Assembly (NCBI GenBank): GCA_029891385.1
Contig: JAIWQS010000146.1
Coordinates: 100,797 to 164,796 of the forward strand
Length of the DNA stretch: 64,000 nucleotides
Source: Erythroxylum novogranatense
Taxonomy: Eukaryota; Streptophyta; Magnoliopsida; Malpighiales; Erythroxylaceae
Reading direction: 5' to 3'
The notes beneath the pieces were generated by a model, which saw nothing but the letters and a program-made list of their open reading frames with translations, did not search any database and was not told where the DNA came from. Made by a program: the position numbers and the translations under genes. This document shows, piece by piece, positions 1 through 12,203 of this stretch. The stretch's first letter is position 1. Each line of letters begins with the position of its first letter.

Positions 1-3000
1 TGGAAAAACATCGGAGGGTTTATTTCTCAAAAGCTTCTCAATTTCCAAAATCATTAATAAACATTTTCAACAGTTTCCAAAACTATCATAATGGAAAATC
101 CAAATTTCTCATTTGTCGAATTTTCAAACCATTGTAAACATGAAATGCTTCACATCTAAATGTAGTATATTCTAAACAAAACAAAAACATATAACACATC
201 AATCGGTTTAGGTCGGTCCAAAAACAAGACGTACTGCACATTCTCGCAAAGCGGTCCTATGCAGCCGTGAAACACATGGGGAGTCCGAAATCGGAGCTCC
301 TATGCCACTAGCGGGCAGCCGGGAGAAGGCTTTAAAAATGAGACTAGTGCATCGACTCCACATGAAGGACCTAACCAAACCCATATAACACATATTCATG
401 TATGAAAACTAAATGCCCAAGGCATACTTCAAATTCAACTTTTCATGTAATCCTCAAAATTCAACATGATGTCAATCATTCACAATATCACACAAGTTCA
501 CATAATCAAATTGTCAATCACTTTAACACAATGAACTCCAATGAGTATTTCATCTTTATCAATTCACTCAAAATCCATCAATACACAATTCAAGTCATTT
601 ATGGAAAATTGTCCGAAACGATTGTAGAATTTTTCATAAATCATTTGAAAACAATGACTTTAACACTTTATAAATCATTTCAGAAACAATTGGTTCAATC
701 ATTTGTAAAACAAGAGCTTATAAAATCACCATTTATAATTAGCTCATAATCTGAAAAGTAAACACATTACCCACCTCTTATCCATGCTTGGAGTTGATTA
801 GAGCTTCAATTTCTCCAATCCTTTCTTGAATTTGCCCCAATTCAAATCACAAACCCTAATTAAGTCAACCATCCAAAATTAAACATAACCCAATGCATAA
901 TCACTAAAATTAACTTCATAATTAACAAACTCATATCCATCTTAAGCCAAAACAACCAAAAACTCACTAAAAACTCAAAGATCAAAACTTAGCTCTTACC
1001 TTTATCTTCTTAAATTTCAAAAATTGCTTGGCTCAAGATGAAGCTCTCTTCTCCTTCCCTCTTTTTCCTTCATGAATCAAAGGAAAACCAAGCTTAAAAC
1101 CCTCAAAAATCAAAACCCTATCTCTTCTTCCTCCTTCTCCTTCTTCTCCACGATATCTCCCTCTTCTCTCCTCTCTCTTTATTTTCTTTCTTTCATTTTC
1201 GTGTATTGTAGCCTTCAAAACGACAAATCCTCTCTTAAATATGCCATGTCATTAAAAATGGGTGTCTAATGACCATAATACCCCTCCATGTTAGGCTAAA
1301 CTCTTAAGTCTTTAAGTGGACTTCCAAAATTGCCCCTGAAATATATCCTACTTTAGGACATTGTTTTCACCATCAAAAAGAAGGAATTAGGCAAAACTTC
1401 CTTCTAGAGAATTTTTCCTTTATGTCTTAATTTCATAATGCCTCAAAACTCATCCAATTAGGAGGACTACATCAAAAGTTATAGTCTAAACATTTCGGAC
1501 ATATCATCCTACTAACACATTTTCTAGCAATTCACTTCCTTCCACAAATAGACATTCTTAAAGGCTAAATTGAATTTTCATTTCTTCATATGACTTGTAG
1601 CCCCATGTCTTAATTTTATTTAGCCTCAAACATCGCTTCAATCGGGTCTACACAGATCCTGAATTTCACAAAATACTAAACTATGTTCAGAAACTTTCCT
1701 ATCTCACTTTGATTCAAATAATCTTGCTCAATTGAATCTCTAAAAATTCATAATTTCCCATTAAAATGAAATTTATTGTCTTATAAATCCAACTCTTTGA
1801 GAACTAAGTCATTCGGATGTCGGATGGAAAAGATATAAGCAAAAGATTTGACAAGGTCGGATGAGGAAGGAAAAATAGCAAGATCCGAATGAAACAAATC
1901 GTTCCGATAATCATATGATTCAATCAAACTCTTTTAATTTAACTCCAATTGATGAAAATTTTCATAGAGAGAAGGAAAATGTGTTAGGAATTCAATACTT
2001 CAAGAATTGCCTCAATCCGAGGTCGGATGAGTGAGTTATGATCAAAAGAATAAACCATGTTTAAACCCGAAATCGATTTGAAACTCTTTTGGCGCAAACG
2101 CTATAAATTTCAATCTAGAGATCGAATTGCTTTCTTTCTTGAACCATTTGAAAGTATACTTCTAGATATACAACTCTTATGAAGATCACAAAATCAGATT
2201 CGGCATCTAAAATGATCAAAATCGCGTTTTTTCCAAGTTGACCCGTGGCTGTCCGTTAAACGGACATGCATGTCTGTTTAACGAACACATACGGCCCAAA
2301 GTGTACCAATCCATCCGAGAATGTCCGTTTAACGGACATGCATGTCCTTTTAACGGACATAGGTAGGGCAAAGGGTCCTTTTGACCCGAGAAGGTTCGTT
2401 TAACGGACTCCCATGTCCGTTTAACGGACATGGGTTTTTCAAAACCTCTTCAACCCTTTCCAAAGCTTCTCACATCCAAACTAACATCATATACACTTAT
2501 AATCTTCACATATTTACTTATTCAAAAGCCTAACTCTTCATAATAATCGAAAGAACTAATTCAAAATCACAATCTTCTCAAAACTCAACTAAATTGGTTC
2601 ATCAAAATCACAAATTTCAAACATTCATCAAAGCTGTCACAATCATCAATCTTATATAACATCATAACTTGTATTAACTATAACTCTTAACTCCGATCTC
2701 GAAATCTTGCATACTTGGTATCATTGGAAAGATGTAAGAACAAACTACAACTTCGAAGAAGGCAACTTTGGCCAATTCTATTTCAATCATTCCTGAAATT
2801 CCCTTGAATCAGCATATACATTTAGCATTCACCCTAACTTCACTTTCTTAATTGCACATCATTTATAAAAATTCAACTATCATTTGGAATTCATCCAAAT
2901 CTCAGCCTCAATTCATATGATTTTTTACATTTAATAGCATTATGCCATTCACCAAGTTCCTCTCTTGATTTTGCATAATATCTCATATGTATCACCATAA

Positions 3001-3145
3001 TTCATACTAAGGGTTTCTCAACTCACCATCCATACATGATTCACATTCCAATATCATAATCATCTATAACACAAATCACATACAAAACACTCATTTAATT
3101 TCATTTATTATTTCTAAATTTTCACTCAAAGATCGGGGTCCAACA
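1..3145 (-). mobile_element. LTR-B fragment, cut by the window edge
   Basis: This is the terminal part of a family B LTR. It ends at 3145 in GATCGGGGTCCAACA, the same end as the LTRs closing at 10014, 29009 and 35986. Transcriptional sense is minus. Seen in order: a GCGGGCAGCCGGGAGAAGGCT block near 310-330 that recurs in other family B LTRs, a good minus-strand splice donor (AAG|GTAAGAGC) at 999/1000, a purine-rich sense tract at 1035-1200, and a palindromic cassette at 2228-2440. The open frames at 402-749 and 1033-1269 are low-complexity accidents. The rest of the element lies left of the window. Confidence 0.75.
2228..2440. repeat. Palindromic GTCCGTTTAACGGAC cassette
   Basis: The 15-base palindrome GTCCGTTTAACGGAC, or a one- or two-base variant of it, recurs about five times in 200 bases, often joined by ATGCATG. 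It is far less AT-rich than its surroundings. The minus-strand frame at 2216-2431 across it is a by-product of the repetition (repeated CPLNGH-like words). A different repeat (8657-8835) sits at the equivalent place in the related LTR at 5623-10014. Confidence 0.8.
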
Positions 3146-4818
3146 CAGTGCACTGGTCTCATTTGTTTTAAGGCTTCACCCGCCTGCCCGCTAATGGCAT
3201 TGGAGCTCCGATTTCAGACTCCCTTCACGGCTACACTGGATCGCTATGTGGAAAAGTGTAGTGCGTTCTGTTCACGGCTGCACATGACCACTTTGCAGGA
3301 ATGTGCAGTACATTCCATTTTGGACCGACCCAAACCGTTTGAAGTGTTATGTGATTTTGATTTTGTTCATGACGTGTTGCATTTATTATGTGATGCATTC
3401 ATGTTTCAATGTTAATTTTGATTTGCGAAAAGGTTTGGAGTTTCGAGAACTACGATATTGAGGTTTGCAACCGTAAAGGTTTTGGAAACTGCTTAGGAAT
3501 GACTTTTCAATAAATTGACAAGTTTGAAAAATAAGTCTTCGATTCCTATTGTGAGAATTTTTATAAAATGGAAAAGTTTTAGAAAATGATTTTGCTTATT
3601 ATTTGATTTATAAATATGTTATCCATTTAGCAATAAGCTCACTTCTTCACTCTCATCCACGGTGATGAGAAGAAGATCGGTGAAAGAAGATGAAAGTTTC
3701 CATTTGTATGTGTCCATATGGTATTTTGCTAAGTTAGATTGTTGATGAGAAGTTTAGAATTGTTGTGTATGGTGAAATTTTGGATTGCGGTTATTGGTAT
3801 TTGTATATGGCTTGAAATGCCATTTATGTTTACGAAATATTTAGTTCATGATGTATATAAATTTGTGTATGGAAATGAGTTATGGGATTTGTAAATGAAT
3901 TCTAGACTTGTGTATGGATTGGAGAAATAAAACTTGTGTGATTATAGAATATGACTTGTGATTGTATTTAGATATGATTGATTTTTGGGTTTGGATTGAT
4001 TGAATTAGGAATTCATATAAAGACTTGAATTATCACATTATGTACGATAAATTATGATTTGTATATTGGATTGAGGATTTTTGAAGTACTAGGTATAGGA
4101 TTGCGTTTGTATATGTTGTGATCCCGGGCGGAGGGTCCGTTGGATTTTGATGATTGTGTGATCGATTGAGAATATAGAAGTGTATTTTTGAACACTTTGC
4201 AGGTTTGGGTTAGTTAGAAATGCAGCCGTTATGCTTCCGAAATTTTGATAAAATTAGTAGAAAAAAATATGAATATATGGGATTTGTATAATTGTATAAG
4301 ACGAATAGTATGATTGGAGTTTTTGATTGAAATAATGGAATTGATGAATTCCAATTTGAAAAAGAGTATTGCTTTGTATGAAATTGAGTAAAATGGAAAA
4401 GAAAGAAAAGAAAAGAAATACCGGATTTGGAATGTCTTAAGGATTTCCAACGCGATCGCTTTTCTAAGATTCATGCTTCGGATGTCGGAAATTCGTATTC
4501 GATTTGCTTTCGTTTGCTTTGATCCGTTTGTTTATTCGCTTTTTGATTTCGTCTCTGTATTTTGTGCTTCGTATTCGTATCCGTTTGATTCATATTCGTT
4601 TGATCACTTTCTTTTCTGATATTCGATTTACTTTCGATCTTTTGTATTCGCTTTCGTTCTTCGATTTCGATTCGCTTCCGAGAAAATTCTGTTTTGAATT
4701 CCTTCGATTTTTCGGTTCGCTGCGTAATCTGATTTGTTATTCGCCCGACTTTTGTTCGTTCCGCCACTTTGTTTCAGTTTTCCAGTTGGAATCTAGTCTC
4801 CGGGATCGGGTTCCAACA
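3146..4818 (+). mobile_element. Inverted LTR-B fragment
   Basis: This stretch reads as the reverse complement of the first half of a family B LTR. It ends at 4818 with GGGATCGGGTTCCAACA, which is the LTR start seen at 5623 and 33847 in opposite orientation. The segment at 3150-3330 is the reverse complement of about 200-350. The stretch at 3625-3690 matches, in sense, the region around the splice acceptor of other family B LTRs, but the acceptor CAG is lost here. It joins the preceding LTR end at 3145/3146 head-on, and the next base after 4818 is LINE coding sequence. Confidence 0.65.
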
Positions 4819-5622
4819 ACTACAGTCATTTTGCGTCGGTTAGATCTGTAGTGAGTCAAGAGGATAACAATCTTCTCCTAGCTCCTGTTTGTTTTGAGGA
4901 ATTTAGGGCAGCATTGTTTGACATGCATCCGGACAAGGCTTCGGGACCTGATGGTATGAATCCTGCCTTTTTCCAGCAATGTTGGTCTATTGTGGGAGCT
5001 GACATTTTCGAAAACTGTCGGAACTGGATGGAGCAGTGCGCATTTCCGGACACTCTAAATGATACCATGATTGTTCTGATTCCTAAAAAAAAACAATCCT
5101 ACGTGCATGAAAGACCTTCGACCCATAGATTATGCAATGTCATTTATAAAATTATAGCAAAGGTGATAGAGAACCGGCTAAAAAGATTGCTACAGAGGAT
5201 CATCTCTCCCATGCAGTTGGCTTTCGTCCCAGGTCGGCTCATCACTGATAATGTCATGGTGGCTTTTGAGATTATTCACTACATGAAGAACAAAGGAAAA
5301 GGGAAAAAGGGGGAGGTAGCTCTTAAAATTGATATTAGCAAAGCCTATGACAGAGTAGATTGGGATTACCTACGTTTTATTTTGTTAAAGATGGGTTTTG
5401 ATAACAAATGGGTGGAGCTTGTTATGTTGTGTGTTACTACCGTGCGCTATTCGGTGGCTTTTAACGGATCTGAAGTAGGACCTCTCAGTCCGAAGCGCGG
5501 TCTACGACAAGGTGATCCTTTGTCACCTTACCTCTTCATTCTCTGTGCTGAAGGTTTATCAACACTGCTAAGAGAAAGCGAGGCTAGAGGGGACATTCAT
5601 GGAGTGACTATTTGTTCAGGTA
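4819..5622 (+). pseudogene. LINE (L1-type) ORF2 reverse transcriptase, N-terminal piece
   Basis: This is the reverse transcriptase of a plant L1 non-LTR retrotransposon, the enzyme for target-primed reverse transcription. The frame is open from the LTR edge at 4819; the GTG at 4851 is not a real start. Visible RT motifs in order are KASGPDG, LCNVIYKIIAKVIENRL, AFVPGRLITDNV, the catalytic block KIDISKAYDRVDW, and GLRQGDPLSPYLF. The endonuclease domain and the start of ORF2 are missing, being left of or destroyed by the upstream LTR material. The frame runs into the inserted LTR at 5623 and resumes in phase at 10020, where the FVDD catalytic box lies. The gene is dead because of the interruption and later stops. 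Confidence 0.93.
5618..5622. repeat. Target site duplication, left copy (AGGTA)
   Basis: AGGTA before the LTR matches AGATA at 10015-10019 with one mismatch. Removing the LTR and one copy restores an in-frame LINE junction reading CSG-SPSVSHLFFVDD. Confidence 0.75.
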
Positions 5623-6278
5623 TATTGGGACCCGATCCGGAGACCGGCGCCCCAACCCGAAAACGGAAGACGGAACGAATCACAAAGAGGCGGAACAAAT
5701 AAATGATTGATCACAAAGCGAAACAAATCATTAACGAATCGAAAGCCAACTTGGAAGCGAAGCATACAAACAAAGTCAAGTCGAATTGGCTCTGAGACAA
5801 ACCAAACAAATGATCACGAATCACAAATCGAATTGAAACATTCGAACTGAAACACAAGTACCAACATCCTCGAACAAAATCTTAGAAATCACTGTCGCGT
5901 TAGAAACCTTAAGACATTCTAAATCCGGTATAAATTTTTCTTTTCTTTTCTTTCTTTCTTATTCCTTCCCTTTTCATTTCTTTCATAACCAAACTTAATC
6001 CAAAATACATTATCACATTCATACTCATACACACATCCCAAACATAACTTAAATCAATACATAATTCCAGAAGTCCATATACCTTATACTCACTATATAC
6101 ACAATTTCATAAATCACATATGTCCTGGAATGACTACTCTTCATACACTCGTGGCAATTCAGGCCATATACAATATCAAGAAATTTTGAATTTCTCAACA
6201 CTATCTTACTTAACAGCAATACAATATAAACACATACAAATAGAAATCTTCATTTTCTTTCACCCGATCTTCTCATCA

Positions 6279-6316
6279 CCTGAGGATGGGAATGAAGGGG
6301 GGTGAGCTTATAGCTC
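6279..6316 (-). promoter_or_regulatory. Predicted 3' splice site with upstream stem-loop in LTR
   Basis: In the minus sense the order is GAGCTATAAGCTC (5-bp stem, 3-base loop, 6316-6304), a C/T-rich tract of about 20 bases, then CAG|GTGATGAG. The same order is seen at 34215-34254 and 36895-36932. It pairs with the donor at 7355/7356 to give a predicted intron of about 1.08 kb. Confidence 0.45.
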
Positions 6317-7354
6317 GTGGGTAACAGTTTATAACAAATATATAGGCAAAATCCTTGAAATTATTTTTCTTTTCTGGTCTTAGAAACATTTCTTTGAAAT
6401 CCAGTAAGCACATTTTCAAAGGTTCTTTTCCTTGTCAGAGCTAAAATCTCCATTTAAAAAACATATGATTTTTAGGCTTTCAGCCATAAACCCATAAGTT
6501 TATAAAACATGAGTGCATCAATTTGACAATTTATAGATGCAATGTCATATCACATATGCAATGCACATAAATGGCTCGAGAGTTTCATAAACACGACGGA
6601 AACTGAAGTTTACCGTAAACACGACGAGTCCATTTTTCGGATCTCGTAAGCCTCAAGCAGGCGGCCGGGAGAAGGCTAAGGGGGTCAACGTGCACGTGAC
6701 TATCGAAATAGGTTCTCTCTTGCCCACACAAAAGCACATATCATGCTTAAATCAATTTATCGAATACTTTCAAGCTTTTCTATCTTTTCTATTCACACAA
6801 AATGTCATTGAATCTTTCGAGGCACATCACAAATATATTTTGCGATTCATCAAAGTTCATGTATCGAATCAAAAATGATTTTTCAAATCATTCATACAAT
6901 GATGCAACATTTAGGATGTAATTGAAATTGTAAAATCTTTTTGTTTAAGGAAAGCATTAGTGGCTTATAAATTTTATTATAAACAGGTACCCACCTCGAT
7001 TCGATGCTAGAAAGTTGTTTCTAGCTCCAATTTGTCCATTGGTTCCTTCTTTCTTCCAATTTAACTTCACCTAAAGCAATTTCACCCAAATTCAACATCA
7101 TAAATAACTTAATCCTCAAATTGAACTTAGAAAATATAAATCCCTCATATATTCAAGCTTTCTAAATTACAAATTTCCAAAAGCCCCAAATTCCAACTTT
7201 GGACATAAACCCTAATTAATTTCCATCCAAAACTAAATCCATAATATTAAGCAATCAACAAAATTAACTTCATACTCCACAAACCCATACCATTTTCCAT
7301 ATTTCTAAACCGAAATTCATCAAAATTCACAGATCTCAAAATTTCGTGATCTTA

Positions 7355-7602
7355 CCTTCTCTCACACCATTTTCAGATTTTGGGCTCCATAAGAAGCTTT
7401 CATCTTCTTCTTCACCTTTCCCTTTGAAAAGCACCAGAAACCCTCAAGAAACTTGGAGAAAACTGAACCTTTGAAGCTCTCTTCTTCTTCTCTTGGTTCT
7501 TCTCCATCAAACAAGCTTTCTTCTCTCCTCTTATTTCTTTTAAGTCTTTTGGGCAATAATCGTGATTCTCCTCCAAACAACTACAGCCCCCTTGCTTTTA
7601 TA
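7355..7602 (-). promoter_or_regulatory. LTR promoter: TATA box, leader and splice donor
   Basis: On the minus strand ACACTATAAAAGCAAGG contains a good TATA box at 7595-7602. It is followed by a purine-rich leader and, about 240 bases on, by GAGAAG|GTAAGATC at 7355/7356, a near-consensus plant 5' splice site. The minus-strand open frame at 7362-7580 lies inside this leader. I see no protein family in it. Confidence 0.5.
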
Positions 7603-8656
7603 GTGTTAGGTCAATTAATGAATAAGGAATGGCCCATAAGCTCCTCCATTTAAGCCTATAAACTTAACCCTTTAAGTAAACTTCCAAAATTGCCCCTTCA
7701 TTGGTCTTTAAAACTAACATCTTGTCTAATTATTTCGATCAGGTAAATGAAGTCATTTGATAAAACTTTCTTCTAAAGAAATGTTCCTCTATGTCTTACG
7801 AATCCATCGCTTCAAGAATCGGATCGATCGGAGCTCTATAGCTCAAGATATCTCCAAAATACTAAAGTTTGTTCTTCAGACCCGAGGCTGAACATTACAC
7901 CTAACTTCTGACCCATATTTGGAAGTCTTAGAGGCTCCATTGTCGATTGGCTCCTTCATAAATTTTGTAGCCTCATCTCTCTAGTTTAATTAAAAACAAG
8001 AATGAACTGAATCCGAGCTCTAGAGATCGAGATATATCCAAAATACTAAACACTGCTCAGCCATTACAACACCAGGACTGAACACTATACTGAACTTCTG
8101 ACCTATATTTGGAAGTCTTATAGGCTACATTATAGCTCTGCTCCTTCATAACATTTGTAGCCCCATGTCTCTATTTTCATTACCAACAAGAATCAACTCA
8201 ATCCGAGCTCTAGCGAGCTCTAACGACCTATAACACTGAACATTGTTCAGCCATTACAACACCGAGACTGAACACTACACTGAACTTCCGACCGATATTT
8301 GGAAGTCTTAGAGGCTACATTATCGATCGGCTCCTTTAGATGAATTGTATATATATGTCTCTAGTTTAATGTACAAAAAGAATCAACTCAATCCGAGCTC
8401 TAGCGACCTATAATACTGAACACTGCTCATACCATTAAAAAGCTGAGACTGAACTCTATACCTAACTTCCGACCCGTATTTGAAAGTCTTGGAGGCTACA
8501 TTGTCGATCGGCTCCTTCATAACATTTGTAGTCTCATCTCTCTAGTTTAATTTTCAAAAAGAATCAAATCGATCGAATGTCGGACGAAGAAGTTATGTTC
8601 AAAAGAGTGAAGGGAGGTCAGAGCTCGGTCAGAAAAATCAAAGCTCGGCCAGAACG

Positions 8657-8835
8657 ATGATCGGTCGGCCATCAGAGGTCGGTCGGCCAACAGAGGTCGG
8701 CTCGGTCAACAGAGGTCGGTCGGCCATCAGAGGTCGGTCGACCATCAGAGGTCGGTCGGCCAACAGAGGTCGGTCGGCCATCAGAGGTCTGTCGGCCAAC
8801 AGAGGTCGGCCAACAGAGGTCGGCCAGCACCCAAT
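8657..8835. repeat. Tandem repeat, GAGGTCGGTCGGCCA units
   Basis: About ten imperfect 15-18-base units of the form AGAGGTCGGTCGGCCAAC, alternating CCAAC and CCATC, interrupt otherwise AT-rich LTR sequence. Reading frames across it give meaningless RGRS or EVGRP repeats. It occupies the same LTR position as the unrelated palindromic cassette at 2228-2440. Confidence 0.85.
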
Positions 8836-10014
8836 CCGACCTTCAAACTTCTAACACTCATAACTTTTGACTCCGAGCTCAGAATTTTACAAACTTGGTA
8901 CCGTTGGAAAGATAAAAGAGAGATATACAAGTTTAAAGAAGGACTCAAAAGCAAGCTTGGTCTTTAAATGGGTCAAAAATTTACTAAAAGATGACCGCTT
9001 GATAATCTCCTTAAAACTTTACATAGCACCTCAACTTGCAAACATCATAACTTTTGATCCAGAACTCCAAATTTGACAAACTTAGTGTCTATGGAATGGT
9101 AAAATAACCCTCTACAACTTTCATGAAGGCCTTAAGAATCAGATCGACCTATAAATGGGTCAAAAACTCCACACAAAGCTGACTGGTCGGTCAGCTTCAC
9201 ACTAAACAAAGATCGTAACTTCAAAATCATAACTTTCTACTCCCTTGTCCAATATTTTCGTGCTTTATATCAATGGAAAGATAAAACATAATCTACCACT
9301 TTCATTAAGACCACTTTGGCTAAATCCATCTAAATCAATACAGATTTGCCATAGAAGTCTCTAAGCACCATTCCAACACATAAACTTCTCATATCAACAC
9401 ATCAACTTCACATATTCACCCACTACCGCAAACTCTTCAACTAATTCATCTCAAACACAATTCAACTCTCCAATAAACTATTCCAAAGTCATTTCCCATA
9501 TCAAACTCAACACCAAAGGATATGCATATACATTTCTCTTTCACAAAAGTCATACACAATTTTACTCTTAATAACATTTTTCAAATCAAGTAAAATACAC
9601 TTAACTTTCAAAGATCATAACTTTCAATCCCGATATCGAAAAATAACATACTTTATGGCTACAAAAAGCTCTCAACATAATCTACAATTTCATGAAGATT
9701 ATTTTCTCAAAATCTGCCTAAATCAAAAGTCAACTCTTTACTCCAAAAAGTCAAACTTTTCAAATTTTCTTTAAAACATAACACTTTCACTAATTATTTC
9801 TTACTTTTCAACTTCCATTTCAATCAACTAGTTCATTTTGACTTTCATAATTCATACAACTCCACTCAAATTTCAAAGTCATCAAAACCAATCACTTCAT
9901 TTCTCATCAATCTCCTTTAAGTACAATAACATCTATAACACAATACGTATACAAACACACTCATTTAATTCCATTTAATATTTCTAATTTCTACCGAAAG
10001 ATCGGGGTCTAACA

Positions 10015-12126
10015 AGATAGCCCTAGTGTCTCCCATCTTTTTTTCGTTGATGACAGTTTTCTATTTTTCCGTGCGAATACCACTGAAGGACAAAACATGA
10101 AGAGGATACTTGGTATCTATGAAGAAGCGTCAGGGCAGGCTATCAATTTTCAAAAGTCTGGTATTATGTTTAGTTCAAATACAACGCCTTCTGATAGACG
10201 TACAGTGGAAGATATCTTAGGTGTTCATACTCCAATTGATTATGGAGGTATCTAGGTCTCCCTCTCTCGTTGGGAGGAAGAAGAGCAGTCTTTGCGTTTA
10301 TAAAAGACCGGCTTAGTAAGCGTATAGTGAACTGGAAGAATAAGTTGCTTTCGAAATTAGGTAAAGAGATTGTCATCAAGACGATAGCGCAAGCACTACC
10401 GGCTTACTGTATGAGTGTTTTTCTTATACCACAAGGCACGTGTGATGAAATTCAGAAAATGATGAATGCCTATTGGTGGGGTTCGGGGACAGATGATCGG
10501 AAAAAAATTCATTGGGCTAGTTGGGATCGTCTCTGTGTTCCGAAGAAATATAGGGGTATGGGCTTTTGCGACTTGCACTGTTTCAACCTAGCCATGTTAG
10601 GTAAACAAGCCTGGCGATTCTTGGCTTTTCCTGATTCGCTTCCGAGCAAACTTTTCAAGGAAAAATACTTTCCATCTTGTAGTTTTTTGGAGGCCACTGA
10701 ACGTCCTAATTCTAGCTTTATTTGGAAGAGTATATAAGCAACTAAAGACATCCTGCTTAAAGGTATTCGATGGCGACTGGGAGATGGGTCTTTGATTAAT
10801 GTTTTTGCCGATCCTTGGATCAATAAAGACAATAATTTTTTTGTTACCTCCCCGTCCATTCCGGAGTTTGATGGGCTCAAGGTGTGCGATTTGTTTAATG
10901 AGGATTATTCCGGGTGGGATGTACAATTGTTAGAAGGTTTGTTAACTCCTTATGATGTCGGACGTATTTTTAGGATCCCAATCGCTCGCTCCAAATCGCC
11001 AGATAACCTTATTTGGCACCATAATTCGAATGGCATGTATTCTGTTAAATCAGGGTATAAGCTGGCTCTTACTTTGTACACTGACATAAGGAGTTTCTTC
11101 GTAGAGGGCCCATGGAACTGGCTTTGGAACTCGGCTATACCTCCTAAAATCAAAGACTTTGGTTAGCAGTGCTTGCGTGACTTTCTCCCCTGTAAAGAAC
11201 GGTTACGACGGAAGGGAGTTCATTTCAACACGGATTGTGATATATGCAGTCTTACAGAAGATTTAAATCATGTGCTGGTGGGATGTTTGCAAGCTAAAGA
11301 CGTCTGGAATTTGTCAGGCTGGAGGTTACCCACTCTTGGGGACGATTTGGTTTTCTCACAACTACTACAACACACATCGACTCTCAGTACTCCATCTTCC
11401 AGTACAGATCGTCAGCTAGTCATGCTTTGGAGCCTCTGGTACCACCGTAATTTACGAGTATGGCAAGGTAAAAAGCTCTCCACCTCTATGATTTTCAATT
11501 ATGCTGATAGCTTTTTTCAAGAATGGCAGGCTTCTCGGGAGACTTTTATGAGAGTCAATGGCATGATTGGGGAGGATTGCGTTTCCGAGCCTGGATGGAT
11601 TAGACCAATGGGGGGCTATCTAAAATGTAACGTTGATGCGGCGGTCTTTCCATAGAAGAATGCTACAGGGTTTGCTGCTATTCTTAGAGATGATAGAGGG
11701 CGTTTTGTTGCTGCCCTCTCGGGTCATTATCCTTATCGGATTGATCCAATTCCTGCTGAGCTTATATCGATAAAGGAAGCCCTGTCTTGGTTAAAGGAAA
11801 AATGTATTGATCATATCATTTTGGAGTCTGACTGCTTGATGGCTGTTCAAACTATTTCATATCCGTCATCGAATTTTTCTGAGATTGGAATTTTGGCTCT
11901 TGATTGTGTTACTCTCAAGCAACATTTCCTTCATTTGTCCTTTCATTGGAAGCGTAGGATTGCCAATAAGGCGGCTCACTCTCTTGCACGGGTAGCCTTA
12001 TTACATGCAAACCTACATCATTGGAGTGTTAGTCCTTCATTTTTAGATTCCATTTTAGCTTCTGACATTTCTGATAATTCAAACATTAATAGAGAATGGC
12101 CAGTAGGAACCGGGTGTATGGGATAA
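10015..12126 (+). pseudogene. LINE (L1-type) ORF2, C-terminal piece with zf-RVT and RNase H
   Basis: This is the continuation of the ORF2 begun at 4819. It opens with SPSVSHLFFVDDSFLF, which holds the catalytic Asp pair. The RT thumb and connection follow, then a zinc-binding zf-RVT region (CDIC then H and C around 11238-11288). An RNase H domain follows, with NVDAA, AELISIKEAL and ESD supplying the acidic residues, plus a late NKAAHSLAR motif; it runs from about 11620 to 12126. Lesions are a frameshift near 10253 and stops at about 10735, 11164 and 11653. At 11164 a TAG replaces what is normally Trp, fitting decay of methylated cytosine. The natural end is the TAA at 12124-12126. Confidence 0.93.
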
Positions 12127-12203
12127 GCCTGTGGGCTTGGGTTAGATTTGTTGTGCCTTCCTAGTCATTGTTTTTGCGTGGTTATGTTTATTTCAAAAAA
12201 AAG
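12127..12203 (+). other. LINE 3' UTR and short A tail
   Basis: After the ORF2 stop there is a short G/T-rich stretch ending in TTTATTTC followed by eight or nine A residues at about 12196-12203. That is the expected tail of a LINE. No clear target duplication could be assigned because the 5' end is missing. Confidence 0.5.

Larger units (their letters stand above)
5623..10014 (-). mobile_element. Solo LTR, family-B-like, 4.4 kb
   Basis: The element starts TATTGGGACCCGATCC (decayed from TGTTGGG) and ends GATCGGGGTCTAACA, with a 5-base target duplication inside LINE coding sequence. No gag, pol, PBS or internal region is present, so it is a solo LTR left by LTR-LTR recombination. Sense is minus: a TATA box TATAAAAG at 7595-7602, a purine-rich leader, a splice donor AAG|GTAAGATC at 7355/7356, the GTGCACGTGAC block at 6690-6700, a GAGCTTATAGCTC stem-loop at 6304-6316, and an acceptor with pyrimidine tract (CCTCAG|GTGATG) at 6279/6280. 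A tandem repeat cassette lies at 8657-8835. It is about twice as long as the LTRs at 24642 and 33847, so it is a related subfamily. Confidence 0.85.

Noticed and set aside
402..749. 115-codon plus-strand ORF
   Set aside because: It lies wholly inside an LTR, is rich in His, Asn, Phe and Lys from AT-rich sequence, and has no family resemblance or context.
4504..4851. 115-codon plus-strand ORF before the LINE
   Set aside because: It lies in the inverted LTR-B fragment and is Phe/Arg/Leu-rich low-complexity sequence that ends where the real LINE frame begins.
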